NCBI GenBank assembly: GCA_944800085.1
Contig: CALYLO010000002.1
Span: forward strand, 1 to 64,000
Length of the DNA: 64,000 nucleotides
Source: Paenibacillus melissococcoides
GTDB taxonomy: Bacteria; Bacillota; Bacilli; Paenibacillales; Paenibacillaceae
Direction: 5' to 3'
Part shown: one piece after another, positions 1-7,555 of the stretch
Numbering within the stretch: the stretch's first letter is position 1
Layout: every line of letters begins with the position of its first letter
Position numbers and translations under genes: made by a program
Notes under the pieces: generated by a model
The model's input: only the letters and a program-made list of their open reading frames with translations
Told to the model about the DNA's origin: nothing
Database searches by the model: none

Positions 1-1
1 T

Positions 2-88
2 TCCTTCAGGTTTCGAGGCGACGAACGCTTGTATGAGCTTGATGTCGACCTGGACAGAGTGAAAGTTGAGGTGGTACTCGTTGATTGA
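2..88 (+). CDS. C-terminal end of an upstream phage tail protein (partial)
   Basis: An open frame runs in from the left edge and ends at the TGA at 86-88, giving about 28 residues rich in alternating hydrophobic and acidic positions (ending VEVVLVD). It overlaps the next gene by 8 bases, typical of tail operons. In PBSX-like clusters the gene before the baseplate J gene is xkdS (DUF2634), so that is the likely identity, but the visible part is too short to prove it. Confidence 0.5.
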   Translation, partial: SFRFRGDERLYELDVDLDRVKVEVVLVD

Positions 89-1208
89 TGATAAGGTGTT
101 GGATCAACTGCTCCCCATCCCCGACCGGGAAGAGACAAAAAACAAGCTGCGGGAAGAGCTTGAACAAGAAGGCTTCGTCATAACGAATCTATTCACGGGC
201 GGCGTATTCTATACGCTGATGATGATTGCCATTCAAGTACGGATTGACTTGGTTCTTCTTTTGCGAAAGGTGTTGAACAACCAGTTTGTTGCGCATGCCG
301 AATCCGGTTGGTTGGAGCTGAAAGCAGCGGACTTCTCCAAGCGGAGAAAACAGCCCGTAAAAACACGGGGATTCGTGACGTTGAAGCGCAAGGCGGCAGG
401 AAAAGCAGTCAAGATTGCCAAAGGAGACGTTTTCCGGACGGAACCGGATATGCTCGGCGAGGAACTCCGGTTCATCGCCCTGGAAAATAGCACAATGCCA
501 GCGGATGCCCTATCCCATCGTGTGGCAGTAGAGGCCGAAAAGGCAGGATCAACATACAACGTTCCGCCCGGTCAAATCCGGCGGTCATTGACCCACATCG
601 AGAGCATAGACGAGATTACAAATGATGTAGATTGGATTACCCGTGAAGGCAGCGACCTCGAAGATATAGAGAGCCTACGGGCACGAACATTGAATTCCTG
701 GGCGGAGCTCTCCACGTTGCCGATAGCTGCCAAGTACAAAAACGTATGCGAAGCTATCCCCGGCGTGCTATATGTACGCGTCGATGACCTTCACCCTCGC
801 GGCCAGGGCACGATTGACATCATTGTCACGGGAACGGCGGGCACACCATCAGAAGGCCTCCTTCAAAAAGTCCGAGAGGAGGCCGAGAAGATAAAAGGCC
901 CGGACGACAACCTCCTGGTTAAGGCATCGGATACGGTGACACAGGACATTGATATAACCATTTGGATAGCATCGGATGCATCCGATGCAGGCATAGAAGA
1001 GCGCGCCAAGGCCATTCTGACAGAGATCCTCCGAATCAAAAAAGGTCGCGGCCTGAATGAATTGAATCATTCAGACATCATTTTCGCGATTCGGAAGGAA
1101 CTCGACGTCAGGAACGTAAAGGTCAATAATCCGCCGCAAGACGTTGTCTTGGACAACTCCAAGGTGATTGTTCTCGGTGAGGTCACCGTTAGGCTGATGA
1201 GGGGGTAA
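81..1208 (+). CDS. Baseplate J-like phage tail protein (XkdT-like)
   Basis: About 375 residues, the normal size for the Baseplate_J family that forms the wedge of contractile-tail baseplates. The body carries the family pattern: an N-terminal helical part, a central stretch typical of the family (VPPGQI, then ITREGSDLEDIESLRART), and a beta-rich C-terminal part. I chose the TTG at 81 because GAGGTGG lies six bases upstream; an in-frame TTG at 66 has no ribosome site. It is followed four bases later by an XkdU-like gene, as in PBSX. Whether this belongs to an intact prophage, a remnant or a tailocin cannot be told from the window. Confidence 0.85.
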   Translation: MIDDKVLDQLLPIPDREETKNKLREELEQEGFVITNLFTGGVFYTLMMIAIQVRIDLVLLLRKVLNNQFVAHAESGWLELKAADFSKRRKQPVKTRGFVTLKRKAAGKAVKIAKGDVFRTEPDMLGEELRFIALENSTMPADALSHRVAVEAEKAGSTYNVPPGQIRRSLTHIESIDEITNDVDWITREGSDLEDIESLRARTLNSWAELSTLPIAAKYKNVCEAIPGVLYVRVDDLHPRGQGTIDIIVTGTAGTPSEGLLQKVREEAEKIKGPDDNLLVKASDTVTQDIDITIWIASDASDAGIEERAKAILTEILRIKKGRGLNELNHSDIIFAIRKELDVRNVKVNNPPQDVVLDNSKVIVLGEVTVRLMRG

Positions 1209-1212
1209 CTAC

Positions 1213-1899
1213 ATGTTTCAAAAATTCAGTGATTACATGTTTTATCTCCTATATGGCCCATTAAAAAAAATTGCCAAGAAGGATAATCAGTTCTATATCT
1301 TTCTCAAGGTAATTGGCAAATTGTTTGACCAGACGAAGGAAGACATCTTCCGCGTCCGCGAGGAATCGATGATCATCTCTGCAAGCGAGACGATGCTACT
1401 CGAACACGGTCGGGATCGGGACATGCCACGATTAAAGGGCGAAGACGTTGAGGCGTATCGTTTACGGTTGATGATGAAGAACCTTATAGCGGAACAAGCC
1501 GGAACCAAGGAAGGCATACTTACCGCGCTTCGGGCGCTTGGATATGAGCATTCATATATCGAGCCCTATTATATCCATGACCCGGAGCGTTGGGCCGAAT
1601 TTATTGTCTACCTGGGCAGCTCGGCACCGAGCGGAATTAATGACATCGCCGTCATTGATGCAGAAGTGATGAAGGTAAAGCCAGCTCGTTCAAAGCCTAG
1701 TTACGGCATCGAAGAAGGGGCCGGATCGACTGTAGTGATACAATCTACCTTCAGCTTCGGCTCTGTAGGGCTGCCGCTCTGTAATACCATCAAATGCGGG
1801 ACGTGGCCGACAGGGGTTGGTTACTTGATCCATACTCCTCCCTGCAACACAATCAAATGTGGCACATGGCCACCTGCTAACGAGGTGACGACGTCGTGA
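1213..1899 (+). CDS. Phage tail protein, XkdU/YmfQ-like (DUF2313)
   Basis: 228 residues. The N-terminal two thirds resemble the YmfQ/DUF2313 tail proteins that follow baseplate J genes (LMMKNLIAEQAGTKEGILTALRALGYEHSYIEPY). These act at the baseplate-to-fibre junction. The C-terminal 40 residues hold two copies of the motif CNTIKCGTWP separated by about 13 residues, giving four cysteines, which is unusual for an intracellularly assembled tail part. The stop codon overlaps the GTG start of the next gene, so translation is probably coupled. Confidence 0.75.
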   Translation: MFQKFSDYMFYLLYGPLKKIAKKDNQFYIFLKVIGKLFDQTKEDIFRVREESMIISASETMLLEHGRDRDMPRLKGEDVEAYRLRLMMKNLIAEQAGTKEGILTALRALGYEHSYIEPYYIHDPERWAEFIVYLGSSAPSGINDIAVIDAEVMKVKPARSKPSYGIEEGAGSTVVIQSTFSFGSVGLPLCNTIKCGTWPTGVGYLIHTPPCNTIKCGTWPPANEVTTS

Positions 1900-2216
1900 A
1901 GACTTTTACAGAAATCGGACTTCAAAAGCAATTACAAAGATTCGCCGATTCTCTCTCTCATGCAGCATATCAAAACTCAGGCGAGACGAAACGGATTGAC
2001 TTCATGAAGCTTACTGCCGAGGGAGATACAGTTCGAGTGTACATCTATTTCGATGACAGTGTCGCGGGTCAAATTGGAAACGTTGAATTGATAGACCATG
2101 ACGGCGATATTGTTGCCCGGGCTGAAAGAGAATTCATCAAGCCAGCGAGTAAGGGCTTGTATGTAGCATTCAAATATAGATTGATTGAAATGGAGGTCGA
2201 GGGGCTTGGCATATAA
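1896..2216 (+). CDS. Hypothetical phage tail-region protein
   Basis: 106 residues beginning with GTG inside the end of the preceding gene (GTGA overlap). I do not recognise the family. The sequence is soluble, with no signal peptide or membrane segment, and has a predicted beta-rich middle (DTVRVYIYFDDSVAGQIGNVELIDHDGDIVARAER). Position between the XkdU-like gene and the fibre gene suggests a baseplate or fibre-attachment role, but that is only context. Confidence 0.6.
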   Translation: MKTFTEIGLQKQLQRFADSLSHAAYQNSGETKRIDFMKLTAEGDTVRVYIYFDDSVAGQIGNVELIDHDGDIVARAEREFIKPASKGLYVAFKYRLIEMEVEGLGI

Positions 2217-3498
2217 CCGCACCGAATGGCGTGACCATATCGTTGCACCGACTGGCGAAGTCATCCAGGAAGGCACGCCGATATCAGCCCGAAACCTAAA
2301 TAACATTGAGGAAGGGATATACCAGCTCAGCCAGCGGATTGATGATGTGAAGGTTCCGGCTGCTTCCCTGACCCAGGCGGGCATCACCCAGCTATCAAAT
2401 GCAACGGACAGCACCGACGAGACGAAGGCAGCCACGCCGAAGGCCGTAAACGAGGCGATGCAAGCAGCTGTCAATGCACAAGGAGCCATCGAAGCTCATA
2501 CTGAGGATCAAGTCCGGCATATTACGGCTGCCGAGCGGACGGCTTGGAATGCAAAGGAAACGACTGAAGGGGCACAGGCAAAAGCAAACCAAGCTGAATC
2601 GAACGCCAAAAGCGCAAGTCTGCCGCGCTCGGGTGGCACTATCACGGGCGGGCTCACTGTTAACGGTGCACTGACCGTCCAATCGCGCAATATCATAACG
2701 GAGCTCGATTCGGTAAAGCAATCTGTCGTTGATGGGAAAGGGAAAGTCGCGGGGGTCATCAACGACAAAGGTGGCGGGCCAGTCTCCGCGAATAGTACGT
2801 TTGACCAATTGGCTGCTGCAATTAGTGGTATTCCACAAGCGAAGGGCAACCTCGCCCTAACAAGCACGTTCTTTGACATGCTGGGAAACTATGTTGGGAA
2901 AGGCATGTTTATCAACAAGGATAATAATTTTGTACTAGTCAAAGAAACAACATCAGGTTCCCCGGTAAAATACCAATCGGAGCTACATGAGGTGTCGCCA
3001 AACGGAACTGTTGTGAGGGCAGTACATCTGGGCGCTCCACGGGAGTTTGCGGCGAGTAGTTTGGTGGTAGGCGATAATGTTGTACTTATCGTGTTGAGTG
3101 GCTCTTCAAAAACATATGAACTGTATGACCATGCGGGAAAACTCATATCAAAAAACAATGTGGATTCTTCTGCTCCCGACTACGAAGTAATCGCAGTCAC
3201 TCGTGACGGCTCTAACACGTTCATTGTTGATAGAGGTTATAGAGATAGAGACCCTGTAAGAATTTTAAACCATGCAGCAGTACCTTATTTCACAATGCCT
3301 TCCGGAAGTGTCAGCGCCGAGGAAGCTGTTTTTTTAAGCAAGACAAAACTGTATGTAGCACGACAAAGTTATTCGCCGATAGCTCGCAAGCATACTATTA
3401 TTACGAGAAACAACCTGTCCTTTAGTTACGAAATGACAGACAAAAGCACATCAGACTCAGGCGTTATTCAATTTCTTGGAGCACACGCATATCGATAA
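2206..3498 (+). CDS. Phage tail fibre protein
   Basis: About 430 residues. Residues near 50-80 carry the tail-fibre repeat of the Phage_fiber_2 type (AGITQLSNATDSTDETKAATPKAVN). Before it comes the 'NLNNIEEGI' segment common at the N terminus of Paenibacillus and Bacillus fibres. A helical stretch rich in Ala/Gln follows, then SLPRSGGTITGGLTVNGAL, typical of fibre shafts. The C-terminal 220 residues look like a beta-propeller or sandwich receptor-binding head and are unrecognised. I chose the TTG at 2206, with GGAGGTC eight bases upstream, over the TTG at 2185. It overlaps the previous gene by 11 bases. Confidence 0.8.
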   Translation: MAYNRTEWRDHIVAPTGEVIQEGTPISARNLNNIEEGIYQLSQRIDDVKVPAASLTQAGITQLSNATDSTDETKAATPKAVNEAMQAAVNAQGAIEAHTEDQVRHITAAERTAWNAKETTEGAQAKANQAESNAKSASLPRSGGTITGGLTVNGALTVQSRNIITELDSVKQSVVDGKGKVAGVINDKGGGPVSANSTFDQLAAAISGIPQAKGNLALTSTFFDMLGNYVGKGMFINKDNNFVLVKETTSGSPVKYQSELHEVSPNGTVVRAVHLGAPREFAASSLVVGDNVVLIVLSGSSKTYELYDHAGKLISKNNVDSSAPDYEVIAVTRDGSNTFIVDRGYRDRDPVRILNHAAVPYFTMPSGSVSAEEAVFLSKTKLYVARQSYSPIARKHTIITRNNLSFSYEMTDKSTSDSGVIQFLGAHAYR

Positions 3499-3509
3499 GG
3501 AGGATTAAC

Positions 3510-3854
3510 ATGATTGGATTAAAATTAACAAATGTTATAGGGCCGAGAGGCGGTAACTATGATTACAAGGGTTTGGACACGAACAAGTTTGTCCCGGGCA
3601 CACTGGTATATCCTTCAGAATCATATGACTTTTATGTCATAACAGAGCAGTCAAGGGAAGAAATCCCGGAACACGAGGACATCCATCTTATTACGGAAGA
3701 AGAGTACGAGGCAGCTTATGAAGCAGAACGCAATAGACCACGTGAGCCCGGCCCGATTGAAAAGCTACAGGCGGAGAACGAAGAGCTTCGGAGGCAGCTT
3801 GACGCGTTGCAGTTGGCTGTGATGGGTATGATGGACGAAGGGGGTAATGCATAA
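3510..3854 (+). CDS. XkdW-like phage tail protein
   Basis: 114 residues with a strong ribosome site (AAGGAGG) before the ATG. An N-terminal beta-rich part is followed by an acidic helix and a short coiled coil (IEKLQAENEELRRQLDALQL). The position between the fibre gene and an XkdX-like gene and the overall look match PBSX XkdW, whose function is not known. The stop overlaps the ATG of the next gene by one base. Confidence 0.7.
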   Translation: MIGLKLTNVIGPRGGNYDYKGLDTNKFVPGTLVYPSESYDFYVITEQSREEIPEHEDIHLITEEEYEAAYEAERNRPREPGPIEKLQAENEELRRQLDALQLAVMGMMDEGGNA

Positions 3855-3988
3855 TGAAGAGCCTATTTTTCGCATTTCTTATGGACTGCTGGCGAAAAGG
3901 TTTTGCTGATGAAGATAAGCTTCAGTCGTATGTTCCTAAGTACATTTCGGCTGAAGAATGTCAAGAAATCATTGAGACGAAAGGGTGA
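3854..3988 (+). CDS. XkdX family phage protein
   Basis: A 44-residue reading frame starting on the last base of the preceding stop codon. It has the features of the small XkdX proteins that end PBSX-like fibre clusters: an aromatic N terminus with W-R-K-G (FLMDCWRKGFADEDK), then K-YIS-EECQEI-. Function is unknown. No holin or endolysin gene follows, unlike PBSX where xhlA, xhlB and xlyA come next. Confidence 0.75.
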   Translation: MKSLFFAFLMDCWRKGFADEDKLQSYVPKYISAEECQEIIETKG

Positions 3989-4116
3989 GAACCTCACTTC
4001 TATAACGGCGCAATTTTGCCAAATATCTTGATAAACATTGCCAAAAAAATGCGCCGCTACAGAAGAGCACGATCTGCCCGTGCCCGAACGGAACAAATCG
4101 ATAGGTTCATGACCGC

Positions 4117-4143
4117 GAAATGCAGCCCTTCCGGCTGCATTTT
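4117..4143 (+). terminator. Hairpin terminator after the tail cluster
   Basis: AATGCAGCC, a five-base loop and GGCTGCATTTTCC form a stem with a short T run. It is the first good terminator downstream of the XkdX-like gene and probably ends the tail operon. Confidence 0.6.
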
Positions 4144-4197
4144 CCTCATCTGGACTAAACCGGGAGGCTCGGTTACACTATAGGCAGAATGATAGAG

Positions 4198-4222
4198 AAG
4201 GAGAGCGAAGGCTCTCCTTTTT
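4198..4222 (+). terminator. Second hairpin with T run before the exporter genes
   Basis: GGAGAGC, GAAG loop, GCTCTCC, then TTTTT. It lies downstream of a possible promoter (TGGACT, 17 bases, TACACT at about 4150-4180), so it could be either a second terminator for the phage genes or an attenuator in the leader of the exporter operon. Confidence 0.55.
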
Positions 4223-4296
4223 GCGAATGGACATCGCGGAATGTCCCGAGCAACTCATCAATGACAGCGCAGATGGCCAGTATGGGGAGTGAAGGA

Positions 4297-5055
4297 ATGA
4301 GCGCACAGCCGAGTGCAAGCTACGAGGTGACTCAGGTATGTCTTCTCGCGGGGAAAATTATGCTCCAGTGCGGCGGCGAGACGTACCGGGTGGAGGACAC
4401 GATGATGCGGATTGCGGCTGCTTACGGATACGAGAACAGTCACAGCTTCGTGACGCCGACCGGCATCATCTTCGCCATTGACGGCTCCGCGCCGACAACG
4501 CGGCTGTTCCGCATCGGGGAGCGGTCGACCGATCTGAAGAAGGTGACGCTCGTCAACAATATTTCGCGGAGGATTAGCGGAGAAGGGCTTCCGGCGTCCG
4601 AGGCGCTGCGCTTGCTGCAGCGAATCGACAAGGCCCGGCTGGCCTATCCGCTATGGCTGCAAATCGCCGCGGCGACGATATCCAGCGGCTGCTTCGCCAT
4701 TATGTTCCGGGGCGGCTGGCCAGAATTCCTGCCGGCGATGCTGGCGGGCGGCATCGGCTTCTCGCTGCTGCTGTATGTGCACGGGCTGGTGCGCATCAAG
4801 TTTTTCGCCGAATTCCTGGCGTCGATCGCCATCGGAACGGTCTCCTATCTCTGCGTCACATATGGGCTGGGGCGCGACTTGGACAAAATCATCATCGGCT
4901 CGGTCATGCCGCTCGTGCCCGGACTGCTGATTACGAATGCCGTGCGGGATCTGATGGCCGGACATCTCGTCTCCGGCATCTCGAAGGGCGCGGAAGCCTT
5001 CCTGACCGCCTTCGCGATCGGAGCCGGCATCGCATGCGTCTTGTCCCTCGGATAA
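4297..5055 (+). CDS. ThrE-type threonine/serine exporter, large half (DUF1212)
   Basis: About 252 residues. The ThrE family exports threonine and serine across the cytoplasmic membrane. The soluble N-terminal part (CLLAGKIMLQCGGETYRVEDTM) is characteristic of the family. About five membrane segments follow, with the VPG-NAVRDL signature (MPLVPGLLITNAVRDLMAGHL). Upstream in-frame ATGs at 4189 and 4261 lack ribosome sites and the first sits at a hairpin; GGGGAG lies seven bases before 4297. The companion half follows after 16 bases, so this is the split two-gene form common in Bacilli. Substrate is inferred from the family only. Confidence 0.85.
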   Translation: MSAQPSASYEVTQVCLLAGKIMLQCGGETYRVEDTMMRIAAAYGYENSHSFVTPTGIIFAIDGSAPTTRLFRIGERSTDLKKVTLVNNISRRISGEGLPASEALRLLQRIDKARLAYPLWLQIAAATISSGCFAIMFRGGWPEFLPAMLAGGIGFSLLLYVHGLVRIKFFAEFLASIAIGTVSYLCVTYGLGRDLDKIIIGSVMPLVPGLLITNAVRDLMAGHLVSGISKGAEAFLTAFAIGAGIACVLSLG

Positions 5056-5071
5056 TGGAAGGAGGATGGGA

Positions 5072-5503
5072 ATGAGCTTCATCGAACAATCGGCGGTCAG
5101 CTTCCTCGCGACGGCCGCCTTCGGCATACTTTTCAATGTTCCGGGGAAAAATCTCGTGCAGTGCGGCTTCGTCGGCTTAATCGGGTGGCTTGTCTACCTG
5201 TCGTTCACGATGGTCGGGATGGATGCCATTCCGGCGACCTTGATCGCGTCCTTCGTCGTGACGATGGTAAGCCACGTGTTCGCCAAGAAATACCGGACTC
5301 CGATCATCGTGTTCAATGTTTCCGGCATTATCCCGCTTGTGCCCGGGGGCATGGCCTATGACGCGATGCGGAATGCGGTCGGGAATGAATATGACATTGC
5401 GGTTCAGCTTGCGGTCAAGGCGGCGATGATCTCGGGCGCGATTGCGATGGGGCTGGTGTTCTCCGAAGTTATCTATCAAGTCATGCGAAGAAAGGCGGCC
5501 TAG
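5072..5503 (+). CDS. ThrE-type exporter, small half (DUF3815)
   Basis: 143 residues with four to five hydrophobic segments and the paired family signature (SGIIPLVPGGMAYDAMRNAV). In the split ThrE systems this subunit pairs with the larger DUF1212 protein encoded just upstream. A ribosome site GGAAGGAGG lies six bases before the ATG at 5072; the ATG at 5066 abuts it and is unlikely to be used. Confidence 0.85.
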   Translation: MSFIEQSAVSFLATAAFGILFNVPGKNLVQCGFVGLIGWLVYLSFTMVGMDAIPATLIASFVVTMVSHVFAKKYRTPIIVFNVSGIIPLVPGGMAYDAMRNAVGNEYDIAVQLAVKAAMISGAIAMGLVFSEVIYQVMRRKAA

Positions 5504-5569
5504 CCTAAGCCGGCAATCGGCTGCCTGGCCGGCCGCCGGCTAGCGAGCCGTCCTCTCCCTCGGCCAGGT

Positions 5570-6475
5570 TCAGGAGGTAATGAACCCGCCGCCGTTCACA
5601 TGCATGGTCTCGCCGGTAACGTAGCGGGAGTCGTCGCTCGCCAGGTAGATATAGGCGGGGGCGAGCTCGAACGGCTGTCCGGACCGCTTCATCGGCGTAT
5701 CCGAGCCGAAGACCGCTACCCGATCGGCGGAGAAGCTGGACGGAATGAGCGGCGTCCAGATCGGGCCCGGAGCGACCGCATTGACGCGGATGCCCTGCTC
5801 GACCAGCGAGAGGGATAATGAGCGGGTGAAGGATACGATGGCTCCCTTCGTCGACGAGTAGTCAATCAATGTCTTCTCGCCGCGGTAAGCGGTAATCGAG
5901 GCGGTATTGATAATCGAGCTGCCCGGCTTCAGATGGGGCAGGGCCGCCTGCGTGACGAAGAAGAAGGAGAAAATATTGGTGCGGAACGTCTGCTCCAACT
6001 GCTCCTCGGTAATATCGAGCAGGCTGTGCTGCGGATACTGCACGCCAATATTGTTCACCAGCACATCGAGCCGTCCGAAGCGGCGCAGCGTCTGCTCCAC
6101 GATATCGCAGCACGCGGCCCGGCTCCGCAGATCGGCCTTCATCGCCAGGACGCGCCCTCCCAACTGCCCGATCCGGTCACGGGTCTCCTGCGCATCGGCC
6201 TCTTCATACAGATAAGCGAATGCGACCGCCGCTCCTTCCTTGGCGCAAGCAATAGCCACAGCCCGGCCAATGCCGCTGTCTCCGCCCGTAATGAGCACGG
6301 CCCGATCCCGGAGCTTGCCGCTGCCGGCATAGTGCGGATTCTCCACGATCGGCCGCGGACACATTATATATTCCAATCCCGGCTGCTGATGTTGATGCTG
6401 GGGCGGGAACGTAATCGGCTGCTCCTCGCACTTCGTCATTGTGCTGTAATAAGGATACATGGGGTAATCATACAT
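5570..6475 (-). CDS. SDR family oxidoreductase (YhdF/general stress protein 39-like)
   Basis: 301 residues. A Rossmann-fold short-chain dehydrogenase with the NAD(P)-binding TGGDSGIG at residues 63-70, NNIG further on, and the catalytic Tyr-Lys in YSSTKG near residue 205. The 50-residue N-terminal extension, rich in Tyr, Pro, Gln and His, matches the group of Bacillus stress SDRs annotated as glucose-dehydrogenase-like (YdaD, YhdF, YhxC). The substrate is unknown. It is a single gene, convergent with the ThrE pair. Confidence 0.88.
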   Translation of the reverse strand: MYDYPMYPYYSTMTKCEEQPITFPPQHQHQQPGLEYIMCPRPIVENPHYAGSGKLRDRAVLITGGDSGIGRAVAIACAKEGAAVAFAYLYEEADAQETRDRIGQLGGRVLAMKADLRSRAACCDIVEQTLRRFGRLDVLVNNIGVQYPQHSLLDITEEQLEQTFRTNIFSFFFVTQAALPHLKPGSSIINTASITAYRGEKTLIDYSSTKGAIVSFTRSLSLSLVEQGIRVNAVAPGPIWTPLIPSSFSADRVAVFGSDTPMKRSGQPFELAPAYIYLASDDSRYVTGETMHVNGGGFITS

Positions 6476-6612
6476 AGCGTTCGGATCCTCCCTATAGTTA
6501 TTCGCCTAGACCTACCGTATTCAGGATGGACCCGGTTCGTTCCGCCTTCTGTCTCCGCTCCTGCTGCCCCGTACGACAACCGCCTTACCGCTGTTAACTA
6601 TCGCCCCGCACC

Positions 6613-6656
6613 AAAAAGCGGCTGCTCCGAAGTCCCTGACTTCAGAGGCAGCCGCT
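6613..6656 (-). terminator. Terminator of the qox operon
   Basis: Read on the minus strand, AAGCGGCTGCCTCTGAAGT and its complement close a long stem ending in CTTTTT. It begins about 14 bases after the qoxD stop codon. Confidence 0.85.
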
Positions 6657-6669
6657 TGGCTGAATCGAT

Positions 6670-6957
6670 TTATTGATAACCCCAAATCATCGTGAACAGC
6701 GTACCGAAGACGGTCACCAGACCGACGAACAGCGCGTAGACGAGGTTCGTCATGTTGGACGACTTCGTTGTCTTGTCTTCCGTAGCGTGCATGAACAAGA
6801 ACAGCTGCACAGATGCCTGGATAGCGGCACAGACGAGCAGGATGGTCATTCCCATGGCGAACGACATATCCCAGAAAATGACGGCCAGCGCGACGACAGA
6901 AAGGATGAGAGAGAAGACATATCCCATCACATGACGAATCGGGAACAGTTGTTTCAT
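6670..6957 (-). CDS. qoxD: Cytochrome aa3 quinol oxidase subunit IV
   Basis: 95 residues with three membrane helices and the CyoD/QoxD pattern (HVMGYVFSLILSVVALAVIFWDMSF, then a conserved FMHAT after the second helix). Subunit IV is a small stabilising subunit of the heme-copper quinol oxidase. It starts one base after the qoxC stop and is the last gene of the operon before a strong terminator. Confidence 0.93.
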   Translation of the reverse strand: MKQLFPIRHVMGYVFSLILSVVALAVIFWDMSFAMGMTILLVCAAIQASVQLFLFMHATEDKTTKSSNMTNLVYALFVGLVTVFGTLFTMIWGYQ

Positions 6958-6958
6958 G

Positions 6959-7555
6959 TCACATCAATCCTTTCAAGTAGACAAAGCTGAAGATGAAGAT
7001 CCAGACGACGTCAAGGAAGTGCCAGTACAGCGAGAAGATGAACGACTTGTTCGATGTATCCAGCGTAAAGCCTTCGCGTGCAATCTGAATCATAATCCCC
7101 GCTCCCCACAGCAGGCCCAGCGTGACGTGCGCGCCGTGCGTGCCCAGCAGCACGAACAAGCTGGACAGGAAGGCGCTCGTCTGCAGTGTTGCGCCGTCAT
7201 GGACATACGTCACGAACTCGCTGATCTCGACGCCGAGGAAGCCGAGGCCGAGCAGCAGCGTGATGCCGAAGAAGACGAGCGACGGCTTCTTCAGTCCGAG
7301 ACGCATGCTGTGAATCGCGAGACCGCAGGTGAAGCTGCTGGTCAGAAGCAGGAACGTCTCGATCAGGACGCCCTTCAGTTCAAAAATATCCGTACCCGTC
7401 GGGCCGCTGCCCGTACGGTTCCACAAGGTCAGATAGACAGCAAAGAGGGTGGAGAAGAGGACAATCTCTGCCCCCAGGAACAACCAGAATCCGAAAATAC
7501 GGTTGCTGTTCTCCTCCGAGCGATATTCAAGCGGCAGCGTGTTGTCTAATTTCAT
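6959..7555 (-). CDS. qoxC: Cytochrome aa3 quinol oxidase subunit III
   Basis: 198 residues, five predicted membrane helices, normal for the short subunit III of bacterial quinol oxidases. Visible family features are FGFWLFLGAEIVLFSTLFAVYL at the first helix and YWHFLDVVWIFIFSFVYL at the last. Its ATG overlaps the qoxB stop (ATGA), so the two are translationally coupled. Confidence 0.95.
   Translation of the reverse strand: MKLDNTLPLEYRSEENSNRIFGFWLFLGAEIVLFSTLFAVYLTLWNRTGSGPTGTDIFELKGVLIETFLLLTSSFTCGLAIHSMRLGLKKPSLVFFGITLLLGLGFLGVEISEFVTYVHDGATLQTSAFLSSLFVLLGTHGAHVTLGLLWGAGIMIQIAREGFTLDTSNKSFIFSLYWHFLDVVWIFIFSFVYLKGLM

Noticed and set aside
4189..4296. N-terminal extension of the ThrE-like protein
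   Set aside because: The first ATG has no ribosome site and the extension encodes a terminator-like hairpin; a good ribosome site precedes the ATG at 4297.
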